Below are positions 45,974-55,073 of a stretch of 64,000 nucleotides of DNA, piece by piece; positions within the stretch are counted from its first letter, which is position 1, and every line of letters begins with the position of its first letter. Both the position numbers and the translations under genes were made by a program. This DNA is from Candidatus Brocadia sinica JPN1 (GTDB lineage Bacteria > Planctomycetota > Brocadiia > Brocadiales > Brocadiaceae), in the NCBI RefSeq assembly GCF_000949635.1, contig NZ_BAFN01000001.1, positions 1,240,001 to 1,304,000 of the forward strand, given 5' to 3'. The notes below the pieces were generated by a model that was not told the DNA's origin, searched no databases, and saw only the letters and a list, made by a program, of their open reading frames with translations.

Positions 45974-46320
45974 AGCCTTTGGTTAACCATATTGAAAAAA
46001 TCTTCGCGCTTATCCGGGGCGCCGCCCTGGATTTTAAAACGGCTGTAGAGCTGATCGAGGAGCTTTTGATTGACGGCGATTTCTTCTTTGTACTGCTCTG
46101 CGTTCTGTTTATAGATGGCTTCTTTGATTTTGGCGGCGACCAGTAGAGACGCAAGATTTTGCGTCTCTACGTTCTGGATGCCGAGACCTTCGACGGCGGC
46201 ATGGGTGAATTGTTTTACCGTATCATCTGACCAATTGTTTTGTTTTGCTATATCCTGAATTTCAGAGGCATCAGCCTGAGAGAGCTTGTTGGTGTCAACG
46301 AGCTCCTTCAGGGGAGACAT
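45925..46320 (-). CDS. Hypothetical protein, possibly truncated
   Basis: 131 codons from ATG 46320. Residues 1-about 115 look protein-like and acidic (SPLKELVDTNKLSQADASEI, then IYKQNAEQYKEEI). The last 20 residues overlap the antisense of the methylase fragment, so the natural C-terminus is probably lost. A palindromic repeat at 46143-46170 is translated in frame as NVETQNLASLL. I do not recognise the family. Confidence 0.45.
   Translation of the reverse strand: MSPLKELVDTNKLSQADASEIQDIAKQNNWSDDTVKQFTHAAVEGLGIQNVETQNLASLLVAAKIKEAIYKQNAEQYKEEIAVNQKLLDQLYSRFKIQGGAPDKREDFFNMVNQRLAISSSMGVFSATVNL
46143..46170. repeat. GTAGAGACGCAA palindrome inside a coding frame
   Basis: A perfect 12-bp stem with GATT loop. 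It resembles intergenic palindromes, yet it lies within the 45925-46320 frame and adds about ten residues without shifting it. Confidence 0.7.
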
Positions 46321-46360
46321 GAGGATTTGTTGTATCTGTAGGAAAGTCCAGGGTCAGGCC

Positions 46361-46438
46361 TTCATATTTCAATTACAGGATGCAGAAGAGCTTTGTCCTC
46401 ATGTAAATGGGGATATGTCAGACCAAAAAAAATGAGTA
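46361..46438 (+). repeat. Left copy of an imperfect direct repeat
   Basis: Shares TTCATATTTCA, then GGATGCAGAAGA, then TATGTCANACCAAAA with the copy at 48877-48929; this copy carries about 25 extra bases in the middle. The two copies flank the EVE remnant and the three-gene TIGR04255 unit. Confidence 0.55.
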
Positions 46439-46489
46439 GCACGAAGAACTGAGAAATTGTTGTATAGAAAAATAATTAATTGTTGAATA

Positions 46490-46729
46490 TTGGTAACAAT
46501 GCAGGTCTCAAAACCACCCTATCAAGACCCTCCAATTAACGCTGCACATTGGCTTGCAATAGACTTTAAACCAATAAAAACCTTTAAAACTCCAGTCTCA
46601 TTAAGGCAAATCAAGGCAGAACCAACTTTGCAAAGCATTGGACTCATCAAACAACCAAGATTATCAGTAATAAGATTATCAAAGAATGAATTTGAAAAGA
46701 TCATAAATTTAGCAAATTTTAAATCATAG
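46490..46729 (+). pseudogene. C-terminal remnant of an EVE (PUA-like) domain protein
   Basis: The readable part is PPYQDPPINAAHWLAIDFKP, then TPVSLRQIKAEPTLQSIGLI and PRLSVIRLSKNEFEKII. It corresponds to the second half of EVE-domain proteins (W..IDV, PVxLxxIKAxPxLxxMxLV, RLSVxPVxxxEW). The N-terminal half with the modified-base pocket is missing. EVE domains bind modified cytosines and are frequent in restriction loci, which fits this decayed island. Confidence 0.6.
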
Positions 46730-46941
46730 AATCTGAGTTTACGATGACTGAGGAAGAGTATGATACATTTGAAGTAAGATAAAGACTAGTAATGTTAGAT
46801 GCTTGTTGACAAAATACTTGGTTTTATTATACATTTACAATATAAACTTTCGTGACAGCCGTCATATAAGAATGACGTAAAGGAATATTTTTATTATTAT
46901 ACCCTGTGTAGATTTCATAAATTATGAGATAACGTTATTTT

Positions 46942-47756
46942 ATGACTGACCCAAGCAAAAGTTCCTTTTTATCAGGCGCTCTTCCAAGTTATAAGAATCC
47001 GCCTGTTAACGAAGTTGTTTGTGGGATGCGATTTCAAGTTCCCGACAAGCTCCGTATACCCCATATCGGTTTTCTTTGGGATAAACTTCGCGCTGATTAT
47101 CCGATTATCCAACATGCACAACCGATAACATCAGTTAAAGGTGGAATTTGGTTAGATGAGGCAACAGGCCTGCCTTTACCAAGAGTCTGGTTTATAAACA
47201 AATCGGATGATCAATTGGTACAATTTCAGCTCGATCGGTTTTATTTTAATTGGCGACGCAGACAAAACAATTACCCGCGATATGACTACGTCATCAGGAA
47301 TTTTGAGAGTGTATTAAATACTATCGTAAATTTTTTTGGAGAATTTGAATTAGGTGAGCTTAAACCAATCGAATATGAACTTAGCTATATCAACCATATT
47401 CCAAAGGGGCAAGGATGGAATACGATTAATGACCTTCCAGGAATATTTCTGGATTTTGTTTGGAAACAAACAAAGGCGCGTTTTTTAACGAATCCTGAGA
47501 AAGTTGCCTGGCAGACAGAATTTCCCCTGCCGGAAAAGAAAGGGCATCTGATCGTTAATTTAAAACAATCTATACGAACTGAAGACAAAGTTCCTTTGTT
47601 TGTCTCGAATTAAAGACGAGGGCAATTGGTGAATCAGCGAGTAAAGAAGCTGTTCGTGAATGGTTTGACTTAGCACATGAATGGATAGTCCGAGGTTTTA
47701 CGGATCTAACAACCCCTGAAATTCAAAAAATTTGGGAGCGAGAAGATAATGTCTGA
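46942..47756 (+). pseudogene. TIGR04255 family protein with a late frameshift
   Basis: The 223-codon frame has the family start LPSYKNPPVNEVVCGMRFQV, followed by a long beta-rich body. It reaches a stop at 47613, but an alternative frame just upstream continues LELKTRAIGESASKEA, then EWFDLAHEWIVRGFTDLT to TGA 47754-47756, the normal C-terminus for the family (about 265 residues). One missing base near 47605 explains this. It could be a recent mutation or a sequencing error. The end overlaps the next start, which supports a single operon. Confidence 0.75.
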
Positions 47757-48429
47757 GCTGATTTTATATGAGGAGACAGTCCAAGAAGCTACCATAGCAT
47801 ATGGGAACAAATCTCTTACAGACTATTCTTCAGTCGCTGAGTCAGATGATGAAGTGTGGAATCGAGGAAATCGCTTTCCCCAAAAACATCGAAAAGTGCC
47901 TAGGAACACATATTTTTTGACAGCTGCAAGCCAAGAGGGTCGCACGGCTCCTATAAGACCTTGGCCTGAAGACCCCTTCACTCAAGTGGATTTACTTGAT
48001 AGCGAAGAAGAGCAGGTAAAAGAATTAATTTTCCGGATTAGAACATCGAAATCTATCTCCTTTCGACAAACTTTGGCAAATAGACTTCTTACATTGTTTT
48101 ATGATGCAAAGGAGGAAGATTCTGCCAGTCTTGGGATATCGGCTGGATCGCTTCGCAATTTTTATAAATTCCTTCTCTTGCACAGCAATCTAAAATACCC
48201 AACCATTTCTCTAACGCCTGACTATAATATCTATGCTTCATGGAGGGGTGAGCAGAAGCGAATTTTCAGCGTACATTTTTTGCCAACAAATGGAGATGCT
48301 CGCTTTGTTATTTTCATACCGAATGTTAGGCATCCGGAACGACAAATTAGGATTTCCGGAGCAGTAACAACTGATATTCTTATAGATACTGTGGCACTTT
48401 ATCATGTATGTGATTGGATTTCACAATGA
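47749..48429 (+). CDS. Hypothetical protein, second gene of the TIGR04255 unit
   Basis: A 226-residue acidic protein of no family I can name. Visible stretches are SISFRQTLANRLLTLFYDAK, then a beta-rich C-terminus with IYASWRGEQKRIFSVHFLP and an INVR-like FIPNVRHPERQIRISGAV. No signal peptide, membrane segment or catalytic motif is seen. It overlaps the preceding frame by eight bases and the following gene by ATGA, so all three products are made together. Confidence 0.75.
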   Translation: MSELILYEETVQEATIAYGNKSLTDYSSVAESDDEVWNRGNRFPQKHRKVPRNTYFLTAASQEGRTAPIRPWPEDPFTQVDLLDSEEEQVKELIFRIRTSKSISFRQTLANRLLTLFYDAKEEDSASLGISAGSLRNFYKFLLLHSNLKYPTISLTPDYNIYASWRGEQKRIFSVHFLPTNGDARFVIFIPNVRHPERQIRISGAVTTDILIDTVALYHVCDWISQ

Positions 48430-48857
48430 AAGGTGATAAGATACCTGACAAAAACCACATTGCCCGGTATTGCAAACCTACGCAAGTCTCAGATGGACAA
48501 ATTCAGGCTACCGCTTTCATGTTGAGAACAGATGAAGAAAGTTTATCGGTAAATTGGTTAGAATTTCTCAACTGCTCAAGCAGAGGGAGCGAAATTATTG
48601 AGATTAGAAAAATTTATTCCAAAAAAGTGAGAGTAGGAGGATTACACGCAAAGATAGCTGTCCTAAATGTTGGTGAAGTTCGTAAGAAAGTCCTAGAAGA
48701 AAGCCCCGATAGACGAAAACTTGAAGTCCTCCATGATCCCGCACCAGAAATGAATGACCCATCACACAGTGGAATATATAACTTGAAACAAGATGATGAA
48801 CTGATAGCCGAGCTGATTCTTGAGACAGTCCGTGAGGTATATTCCGCCCGTGCGTAA
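48426..48857 (+). CDS. Hypothetical protein, third gene of the TIGR04255 unit
   Basis: A 143-residue protein from ATG 48426 (MKGDKIPDKNHIARYCKPTQ). No domain is assigned. The opening IPDxxHIxRYC and the later GLHAKIAVLNVGEV look like conserved blocks. It is coupled to the upstream gene by ATGA. The three genes lie in a region otherwise full of damaged defence genes, which suggests, but does not show, a defence or toxin-antitoxin role. Confidence 0.75.
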   Translation: MKGDKIPDKNHIARYCKPTQVSDGQIQATAFMLRTDEESLSVNWLEFLNCSSRGSEIIEIRKIYSKKVRVGGLHAKIAVLNVGEVRKKVLEESPDRRKLEVLHDPAPEMNDPSHSGIYNLKQDDELIAELILETVREVYSARA

Positions 48858-48876
48858 ACAGGGACAGGAACATACT

Positions 48877-48929
48877 TTCATATTTCATTTCGGATGCAGA
48901 AGAACTATGTCATACCAAAATAATGAAAG
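48877..48929 (+). repeat. Right copy of the imperfect direct repeat
   Basis: Matches 46361-46438 over about 50 bases (TTCATATTTCA, GGATGCAGAAGA, TATGTCATACCAAAA). It lies just after the third gene of the TIGR04255 unit. Confidence 0.55.
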
Positions 48930-49174
48930 TAATAGTTCGCCGCAAAGAACGCAAAGAAAATAATGCAAAGCATAAAGAATCTTTAAAATCTTGTTTATCT
49001 CAGACTCGCACGCCCTGCAATCTTTGTGATCCCTGCGGTGTGCTGAACGGAACAAATGCAACGATTTTGTTACAGAATAGGATTATCAGTCTTTCAGAAG
49101 CACTTGTCAATTATACGACCTTTCGGTGATAAAAATTAGCATCGTGGAAGAGAAAATTATGGAGGTGGTTTTAA

Positions 49175-49294
49175 ATGAAATTGCTTGATTTGGTTCCCGA
49201 AAAGGAACTTAAAGAAGTCGTACTCAGCGAGTATGAACGGTGGCTTGTTTTATCCAAATTTACCGACAAACGGTTTAAGAAAAGTACGGAATAA
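49175..49294 (+). CDS. 39-residue small protein
   Basis: ATG 49175 to TAA 49294, with an excellent GGAGGT ribosome site. The product, starting MKLLDLVPEKELKEVVLSEY, is amphipathic, charged and ends in a basic stretch. The strong translation signal argues that it is real. It ends 25 bases before the lipoprotein gene and is probably co-transcribed with it. Function unknown. Confidence 0.55.
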   Translation: MKLLDLVPEKELKEVVLSEYERWLVLSKFTDKRFKKSTE

Positions 49295-49319
49295 ATTTTA
49301 TGGAATTTGAAATTTTCTG

Positions 49320-50162
49320 ATGAAGACATACGTAATTTGCAGTTTCATTTTGTTGGTTGTTCTCTCATCCGGTTGTGCAACCTATAAGACCCCGGCCCCG
49401 CAAAGGCCAATTTGGGAAGATACCTCAGCTATTTTGAGGAATATCCAGGGGGAGATCCAAAATCTTTCACTGCAACAGATACGAGACACTCTAACTTCCA
49501 ATACTTCTAAACTTACCACCTTTCGCGCAAACGTAGACTTAACTCTTACCACGCCGGACGTCAAAGGACCCATCCGCTGTACCGGATTGATATTATACCA
49601 GAGCCCCAGGAGTTTCCGGGCACTGGGCTCTAAGTTTGCAACAACACTCTTTGATATGTCTTCTGATGGTAACAGGTTCTGGTTACATATTCCCTTGGAA
49701 AACACGGTTTACACGGGTCCGTCCAATGCCTTTCACCGGATTGAGGCGCTTGGTATCAACATCTTTCCCGGTGATATGGCGAGCCTGTTCAATTACCGGG
49801 AAATTTTGGAAGGGAAAAAACCTACGTTAGAGACCTGGCCTGCCTATTGGCTGGTTCATATGTTAGAAGTGAATAAAGAGGATGTAAATCTGAAAGGAAA
49901 CCTGTTGATTGACAGGGTCAATGCAGAGGTTTTCCGGTGTGAATTGTTTAATTCAGACGGTTCAGTACGGTTACAAGCGGTATTTACCGATTATACAACT
50001 CTCAATGGGTGCAGGATACCTCAAAGAATTGATGTTCGCTGGCCTGCCTATAATACTACCTTAAGTGTAATGTTTTCTCAGATTACTGTGAATGGACTGC
50101 TCGATCCAAAACTGTTTACCCTTTCACTACCTAAGGAGGCACAGGTAATTACCCTGAACTAG
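49320..50162 (+). CDS. Outer-membrane-type lipoprotein (DUF4292/LolB-like)
   Basis: A 280-residue protein with signal peptide and lipobox VVLSSGC, the cysteine near residue 19 being lipidated. The body alternates beta strands (VDLTLTTPDVKGPIRCTGLI, then PRSFRALGSKFATTLFDMSS) like the lipoprotein-localisation fold of LolB/LolA and DUF4292. It may carry lipoproteins or lipids to the outer membrane. It is convergent to the minus-strand envelope genes that follow. Confidence 0.75.
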   Translation: MKTYVICSFILLVVLSSGCATYKTPAPQRPIWEDTSAILRNIQGEIQNLSLQQIRDTLTSNTSKLTTFRANVDLTLTTPDVKGPIRCTGLILYQSPRSFRALGSKFATTLFDMSSDGNRFWLHIPLENTVYTGPSNAFHRIEALGINIFPGDMASLFNYREILEGKKPTLETWPAYWLVHMLEVNKEDVNLKGNLLIDRVNAEVFRCELFNSDGSVRLQAVFTDYTTLNGCRIPQRIDVRWPAYNTTLSVMFSQITVNGLLDPKLFTLSLPKEAQVITLN

Positions 50163-50189
50163 CAAGACCTTCGCAATTCTTTAAAGCTT

Positions 50190-50636
50190 CTAACGGGGCA
50201 GACAGGCGCCAAAAATGACAAAACCCACATCATCGCCTGATGCCGTTACTACAGCCCTGCCCGTCTCCTCTGAAATTGCCGCCGTCCAGCCCACACCATC
50301 CCGGACATGCTCGATACCATCGTCCGCCCCCTGCAGGATCAACTTTCCATCAATATGTTCCAGGCGCTTGATTACGCCATCACGCCTGCCTGGAATCGGA
50401 GGGAACGGGCTAATCGTCATTTTCTTGCAATCAATGATGAGAAACTGTGGCATCTCCATCTCCTCTGCCGTTACGATATTGGATTGACCGTTTGGTGCGC
50501 ATTCAAGAACCGTTTTTACAGAAAAGAGCAGTGGTTTAGACCCATCAAAATCACCTGCACGGGAAACATGTGAAACAAGGCATGCAAATAAAAAAGTTAC
50601 CATCGCGAATTTTATCACTTTCATAGTTTTCTCCAT
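50190..50636 (-). CDS. Secreted hypothetical protein
   Basis: A 148-residue protein with a signal peptide (MKVIKFAMVTFLFACLVSHV). The mature part is beta-rich with no motif I can name (FLIIDCKKMTISPFPPIPGR). It lies three bases after the Gly-zipper gene on the same strand and so probably forms an operon with it. Confidence 0.6.
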   Translation of the reverse strand: MEKTMKVIKFAMVTFLFACLVSHVSRAGDFDGSKPLLFSVKTVLECAPNGQSNIVTAEEMEMPQFLIIDCKKMTISPFPPIPGRRDGVIKRLEHIDGKLILQGADDGIEHVRDGVGWTAAISEETGRAVVTASGDDVGFVIFGACLPR

Positions 50637-50639
50637 TCT

Positions 50640-51116
50640 CTATTTAACTGTATATCCTTTGGCCTCAAGACATGCGCTGTATGCGCGGTTATACTCGCTG
50701 ATCCTTTGATTCGTTTGGGATACCTGCTGTCTTTGTACCTGCTCTGCCTGCTTTCTCTGACTCCGGCTCCTCAAGCCACCAAAGGCGCCACCAGAAGCTG
50801 CGCCAATCGCAGCACCCTTGCCTGCATCTCCCGCAATAGCGCCAATACCAGCTCCTACCAGTGCGCCTTTAGCCGCTCCTTTTACTGCCCCACCACCAGT
50901 ACTACCCTGGCTCGCAGGTGTTTGCTGGGTGGATACGACCATAGGATCAAATCCCGTCTGTTGTTTTGCCCAGGAATAACACTCAAATTTATCCTTTTCC
51001 ATCTGCTCCTGGCTCTGGCCTTTTGCAGGGTAGATAATCAGGTTCTGGGCAGGCACCGACCCCATGGTACAAGTTGTTACGAATAGCATGCCCCATGCAT
51101 AAATCATTCTCTTCAT
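50640..51116 (-). CDS. Glycine-zipper envelope protein
   Basis: A 158-residue protein with an N-terminal signal-like segment and two glycine-zipper stretches (GAAKGALVGAGIGAIAGDAG, then GAAIGAASGGAFGG). These resemble the YmgG/OmpA-linked Gly-zipper proteins that sit in or at membranes. The C-terminus ends RAYSACLEAKGYTVK, with a cysteine typical of this family. It lies after the Mla-type operon on the same strand, 60 bases from the preceding gene. Confidence 0.75.
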   Translation of the reverse strand: MKRMIYAWGMLFVTTCTMGSVPAQNLIIYPAKGQSQEQMEKDKFECYSWAKQQTGFDPMVVSTQQTPASQGSTGGGAVKGAAKGALVGAGIGAIAGDAGKGAAIGAASGGAFGGLRSRSQRKQAEQVQRQQVSQTNQRISEYNRAYSACLEAKGYTVK

Positions 51117-51176
51117 AGCTTTTCTCCGCTAAAAAACCTTTTAAGAAGACATTCATCGACACCCATCAGGATTCAC

Positions 51177-51788
51177 CTATTTTAACTTCATAATCTCTGA
51201 TGCGATTTCGTGGCTCAATTTTTCAAATGTCCGGCTCATGGCTGCTACCATCATACCATAACTATTTTCGCTTACTTTTTCTGTAAATTCTGAGGTACGT
51301 GTTATAAATTCTTTTTTTCCATGATCGCCTAATATTGTCCAAAGCGCCTTCATGGTAACAGCATCACCAGGTATGACGTCTAAACGGATTATTTCAACAT
51401 GGATCCAGTAATTGACAGAATCATCAGGAATCCACAGATGGGCAAAAACACGATCCGTCGAAAGCAGGAGAGAGAGGTTTTCGGCGAGAACCAAAGATAT
51501 ATTTTGTTTCAGAGAGCCTGCCCACCGGTTAAATTCGTCAACCTTCAGTTCGCTGCGGCTGCTCCGGGTTACCATTTGCGACCTGTCCAAATAGTCAGGG
51601 ATTTCAATGGAACCTATTCCTATGGTAACATGCCGCATCGAATCTGAACCCTTCTGTTGTGCCTCCTGCTTTTCTATGGAATTCAGGATATAAAAGTTTG
51701 ATGGTGGAGTGCTCGCGCACCCAAAAATAACCGCAAGCGCGCCTATCAGGATGAAACGAGCAAAATATGAAACGGCATACTTTTTCAT
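51177..51788 (-). CDS. ABC transport auxiliary lipoprotein (PqiC/DUF330-like)
   Basis: A 203-residue lipoprotein with lipobox VIFGCASTPP. The domain includes IGSIEIPDYLDRSQMVTRSS and an E/FNRWAGSLKQN stretch typical of the PqiC/LptE-like auxiliary lipoprotein family of MCE transport systems. It would sit in the outer membrane and receive or hand over phospholipids from the MlaD-like MCE ring. It is encoded 111 bases after mlaD. Confidence 0.8.
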   Translation of the reverse strand: MKKYAVSYFARFILIGALAVIFGCASTPPSNFYILNSIEKQEAQQKGSDSMRHVTIGIGSIEIPDYLDRSQMVTRSSRSELKVDEFNRWAGSLKQNISLVLAENLSLLLSTDRVFAHLWIPDDSVNYWIHVEIIRLDVIPGDAVTMKALWTILGDHGKKEFITRTSEFTEKVSENSYGMMVAAMSRTFEKLSHEIASEIMKLK

Positions 51789-51899
51789 TGAGAAACGCCT
51801 CCAAATAAAACCAGTATTGTCAGAAATATAACCACAGAGGGCACAGAGAAATATTCTGTTCCACGGTAATCCGTATTACAAATTTATAAAACCCTGACA

Positions 51900-52685
51900 T
51901 TATCTTCGAGGCTTTCCTTTGATAATGGAATCGGGGTGCTGCTGGAGATACTCTGTTAAGGACTTCATAGAACGGCCTGCCTCGGAAAAAGTAGTAAGGG
52001 TTTTTTCTGTTTGCTTTAAAGTAGCTTGCATATTCTCAAGGGTGTTCTGGGTAATCTCGGACGTCATTGTGACATTCGTTATAAGTGGATCCATCTTTTT
52101 ATCGATGTGCTGGATGAGTTTTCTTACCGAATTCAGGGTAAGATTTAGTTTCGTAACAATTTCCTTAATAGGAAGATCATGGATTGTCTTTTTTAATTCC
52201 TCGAAGGGAGTGGAAACTGTTGGAATTTCGGGATATTCTTTTATGAAACTAACATATCTGGCAGGCTTATCAGGGAAAAAATCAAGCGCGATCATGAGCT
52301 GACCGGTAACCATACTCTGCATCTGAAGTTGTGCTCTTAGTCCCCTTTCTATAAACAGTTTTAAATTTTTCTCCGGATGCCGTTCAGCAATGTCAGTCCT
52401 TTCGATTTTTTCCGGTTCAAGTTCAATGATCACCGGTATCCGAAGAGAGTCGTTAGCAGCGTCGTAAATCAAACGGATTTCTTTCACAGCACCTACCTTC
52501 ACCCCTTTGAAAATAACCGGTGCGCCTTCATTGAGGCCCTTAATAGAACCCTCAAAGAACACCACTGTATGAAACGTCTTTTTCAGGAATTTGCCAGAGC
52601 CAAAAATAAGCACCGCTATAACCAGCAAGGCTATAGCCCCTATTACAAAGGCGCCAATAAGTGTTTTATTTGCCGGTTTACTCAT
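51900..52685 (-). CDS. mlaD: MCE-domain lipid-transport protein (MlaD-like)
   Basis: A 261-residue protein with an N-terminal transmembrane helix (LIGAFVIGAIALLVIAVLIF) and an MCE domain. The MCE signature is GSIKGLNEGAPVIFKGVKVG near residues 45-65. A long helical tail follows. It forms a hexameric ring in the periplasm that carries phospholipids between membranes. It overlaps the ATPase gene by four bases. Confidence 0.9.
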   Translation of the reverse strand: MSKPANKTLIGAFVIGAIALLVIAVLIFGSGKFLKKTFHTVVFFEGSIKGLNEGAPVIFKGVKVGAVKEIRLIYDAANDSLRIPVIIELEPEKIERTDIAERHPEKNLKLFIERGLRAQLQMQSMVTGQLMIALDFFPDKPARYVSFIKEYPEIPTVSTPFEELKKTIHDLPIKEIVTKLNLTLNSVRKLIQHIDKKMDPLITNVTMTSEITQNTLENMQATLKQTEKTLTTFSEAGRSMKSLTEYLQQHPDSIIKGKPRR

Positions 52686-53461
52686 TTTTCCCCCCTTGTT
52701 AAAAAACTCATTACTGTCGGATCCTTTGATTCTGCAAGCAGTCTTTTCGGGTCGCCTGATGCGATGATCGTCTTTGTATCGGGGTCGAGAAAGACCGAGT
52801 TGTTCCCGATTGCGAAGATACTTTGCAGTTCGTGGGTAACAACTACTACGGTAGCGCCAAGGCTATCACGTAGTTCAATGATAAGATCATCAAGAAGTCG
52901 GGCGCTCACCGGGTCGAGACCTGCAGAAGGTTCATCAAAAAAGAGGATATCCGGATCCAGCGCCATTGCCCGTGCAAGTCCTGCCCTCTTTCGCATTCCC
53001 CCACTTATTTCCGAGGGATAAAATTCTTCAAATCCTGCGAGTCCTACCAACGCAAGTTTTAACGATGCCAGCTCACGGATCTGGCTTTTGCTGAGGTTTG
53101 TATATTGTTCAAGCGGGAGTGCAACATTTTCAGCCAATGTCATGGAACTCCATAATGCACTGCTCTGGTAGAGGACGCCAATCTTCCTCATAATGCGGTC
53201 TTTTTGCTGAGGATCCCCTTCCCAGAAATTTTCGCCGTCATAAAATACCTGTCCGCGCAAAGGCTCCAGGAGTCCTATGAGCACCTTCATAAGCGTGCTC
53301 TTCCCGCAGCCGCTCCCGCCCATAATGATAAAAATATCACCCTTGCTCACCGTGAAGTTCATATCACGCATCAGCACAAAACTGCCGTATCCCATATCGA
53401 GGTCGCGCACCACGATCTTTGCTTCGGGTAATTTACTTTCTCCTTTTTTGTTCATGTTCAA
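52682..53461 (-). CDS. mlaF: ABC transporter ATPase (MlaF-like)
   Basis: 259 residues. Walker A GGSGCGKSTLMK, signature SGGMRKRAGLARAMA and Walker B ILFFDEPSAGLD are all intact. This exact signature is typical of MlaF, the ATPase of phospholipid MCE transporters. It overlaps both neighbours (mlaE and mlaD) by four bases, giving tight translational coupling. Confidence 0.92.
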   Translation of the reverse strand: MNMNKKGESKLPEAKIVVRDLDMGYGSFVLMRDMNFTVSKGDIFIIMGGSGCGKSTLMKVLIGLLEPLRGQVFYDGENFWEGDPQQKDRIMRKIGVLYQSSALWSSMTLAENVALPLEQYTNLSKSQIRELASLKLALVGLAGFEEFYPSEISGGMRKRAGLARAMALDPDILFFDEPSAGLDPVSARLLDDLIIELRDSLGATVVVVTHELQSIFAIGNNSVFLDPDTKTIIASGDPKRLLAESKDPTVMSFLTRGEK

Positions 53462-54603
53462 ATACCAAGCACTTCACAAACAAGGGTAATGATTGCCGTT
53501 GAGACGATGATACTCACAATGCCCGTCACCACCGCTGATGTTGTGGCAGACCCGACCGCAGACGCGCTTCTTCCGCACTGCATTCCTTTCAGACACCCGG
53601 CGAGTGCGATAAGCACGCCAAATACCGCACTGTGAAACAGTCCTACCCAGAGATGGGTCAGGGCAACTGCCGCTTTTGTCTGATTGTAGTATTCCATAAA
53701 ATTCAGATCGAGCATGAACACGCCCACAATCATCCCGCCTATGATACCCATGAGGTCTGCATACAGGCACAGGAGCGGCATCATAAGGGCAAGGGCAAGC
53801 ATGCGGGGTAATACCAGGAATTCCATCGGTGATATACCCAGTGTTTTGAGCGCATCAACTTCTTCATTCACCTGCATTGTTCCAATCTGAGCGGCAAACG
53901 AAGCGCCTGTCCGGCCTGCCATGATGATGCCGGTCATAATCGCCCCCATAACCCTGACCATGGCTATTCCCACAATATCTGCAACGTAAATCTGCGCACC
54001 AAACAGCTTCAATTGTAAGGCGCCTACAAATGCAAAAATCAAACCTACCAGGGCACTGATCAATGTAACAATGGGGAGCGCCTGTGCTCCACTCTCCTGG
54101 ATGACATTCATAAGGTCCGTGCGGCGGAAATTCGCCTTGCCACAGAATAGCTTTCCGAAGGCAAGCGCTGCCTCGCCAATGAACGCAAACATTTCCTTTG
54201 ATGTCCGTACGAACTCAAATGTTGTATCAGCCACCCTTACGAGAAAAGATTTTTTCTCTACCTTCCTGGTTATTCCTTTCCGCTGACGTTTTAGAGATGC
54301 AAGATCGAGAAGCGTCCTCACTCCCTGGGGAATGCCTTCCATCTGGATATGAATGCTGTGTTTAGCGCAGGTATCAAAGACCTTTCGTAAGAATATGAGC
54401 AGACTGCTATCCCAACTGGTAAGGTTTTTTGTGTCAAAATTGACCGTCCGGACTGTTGTCGTCGATTGTATCTCATTTTCAAGTAACTCAATGGACGGTA
54501 GCGATGTTTCCAAAAGCCAGCTTCCACCAATATGGACCATAAGGGTATCCTGTGATGGATGACTAAAACGCATCTCCGAATTGTTCTGCTGTTGTGTAAT
54601 CAT
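53458..54603 (-). CDS. mlaE: MlaE-like permease with N-terminal STAS domain
   Basis: 381 residues from ATG 54603; a longer frame runs upstream but lacks conserved sequence. The first 110 residues are a STAS domain (VRTVNFDTKNLTSWDSSLLI). The C-terminal permease carries the family motif GRTGASFAAQIGTMQVNEEVDALKT (partly quoted) and five or six membrane helices. STAS-MlaE fusions occur in several phyla and replace a separate MlaB. It heads the operon mlaE-mlaF-mlaD-pqiC-like. Confidence 0.9.
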   Translation of the reverse strand: MITQQQNNSEMRFSHPSQDTLMVHIGGSWLLETSLPSIELLENEIQSTTTVRTVNFDTKNLTSWDSSLLIFLRKVFDTCAKHSIHIQMEGIPQGVRTLLDLASLKRQRKGITRKVEKKSFLVRVADTTFEFVRTSKEMFAFIGEAALAFGKLFCGKANFRRTDLMNVIQESGAQALPIVTLISALVGLIFAFVGALQLKLFGAQIYVADIVGIAMVRVMGAIMTGIIMAGRTGASFAAQIGTMQVNEEVDALKTLGISPMEFLVLPRMLALALMMPLLCLYADLMGIIGGMIVGVFMLDLNFMEYYNQTKAAVALTHLWVGLFHSAVFGVLIALAGCLKGMQCGRSASAVGSATTSAVVTGIVSIIVSTAIITLVCEVLGI

Positions 54604-55073
54604 GAAGAACCTCGAATTTATCCAATATTTTAGACAAACTGTTCTATACTCGTGGATTTGTTTTTCTTTTAAGTCCCCTTCCAATTTCTTTATAATGATT
54701 ACGGAAAAGTCATTTCTCTCATGATTAAGCACACTTACAGAAATTCATTTGCCATAAACGCATATGCAAATCCAATGCTTATACCCGTTATATTGATTTA
54801 ATCAAGCACGGAAAATGCCAATAAAGGAAGAAATCAACTGGAGAGTATTATTGAAAAAGATAGCGGAACGGCGCGTCTTATATGCAAATCGGGATTTACC
54901 GAACCGATTCAGGGAACAGATTACAGCGGACAAGCACGGCCATGAGCCGTACCCTTGAGATGCTCGGTCAGGATAGTGCCAGGACCATTACCTCTCTTTT
55001 GGACACAAAAACATCAGAGTAAAAGCCGCAGGGGAAACATATTTTTGCTGCTATAAAAATACTTCCTTGCCAT
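54604..55073. other. Intergenic region, no convincing gene
   Basis: Holds the promoter region of the Mla operon and the end of the TPR gene. A 47-codon open frame (54815-54958) has no ribosome site and no recognisable sequence. Confidence 0.5.

Noticed and set aside
48923-49129. 68-codon frame downstream of the TIGR04255 unit
   Set aside because: It is translated from a CGCAAAGAACGCAAAG-type simple repeat, has no ribosome site and looks unlike a protein.
54815-54958. 47-codon frame between mlaE and the TPR gene
   Set aside because: No ribosome-binding site and no recognisable sequence; treated as noise.
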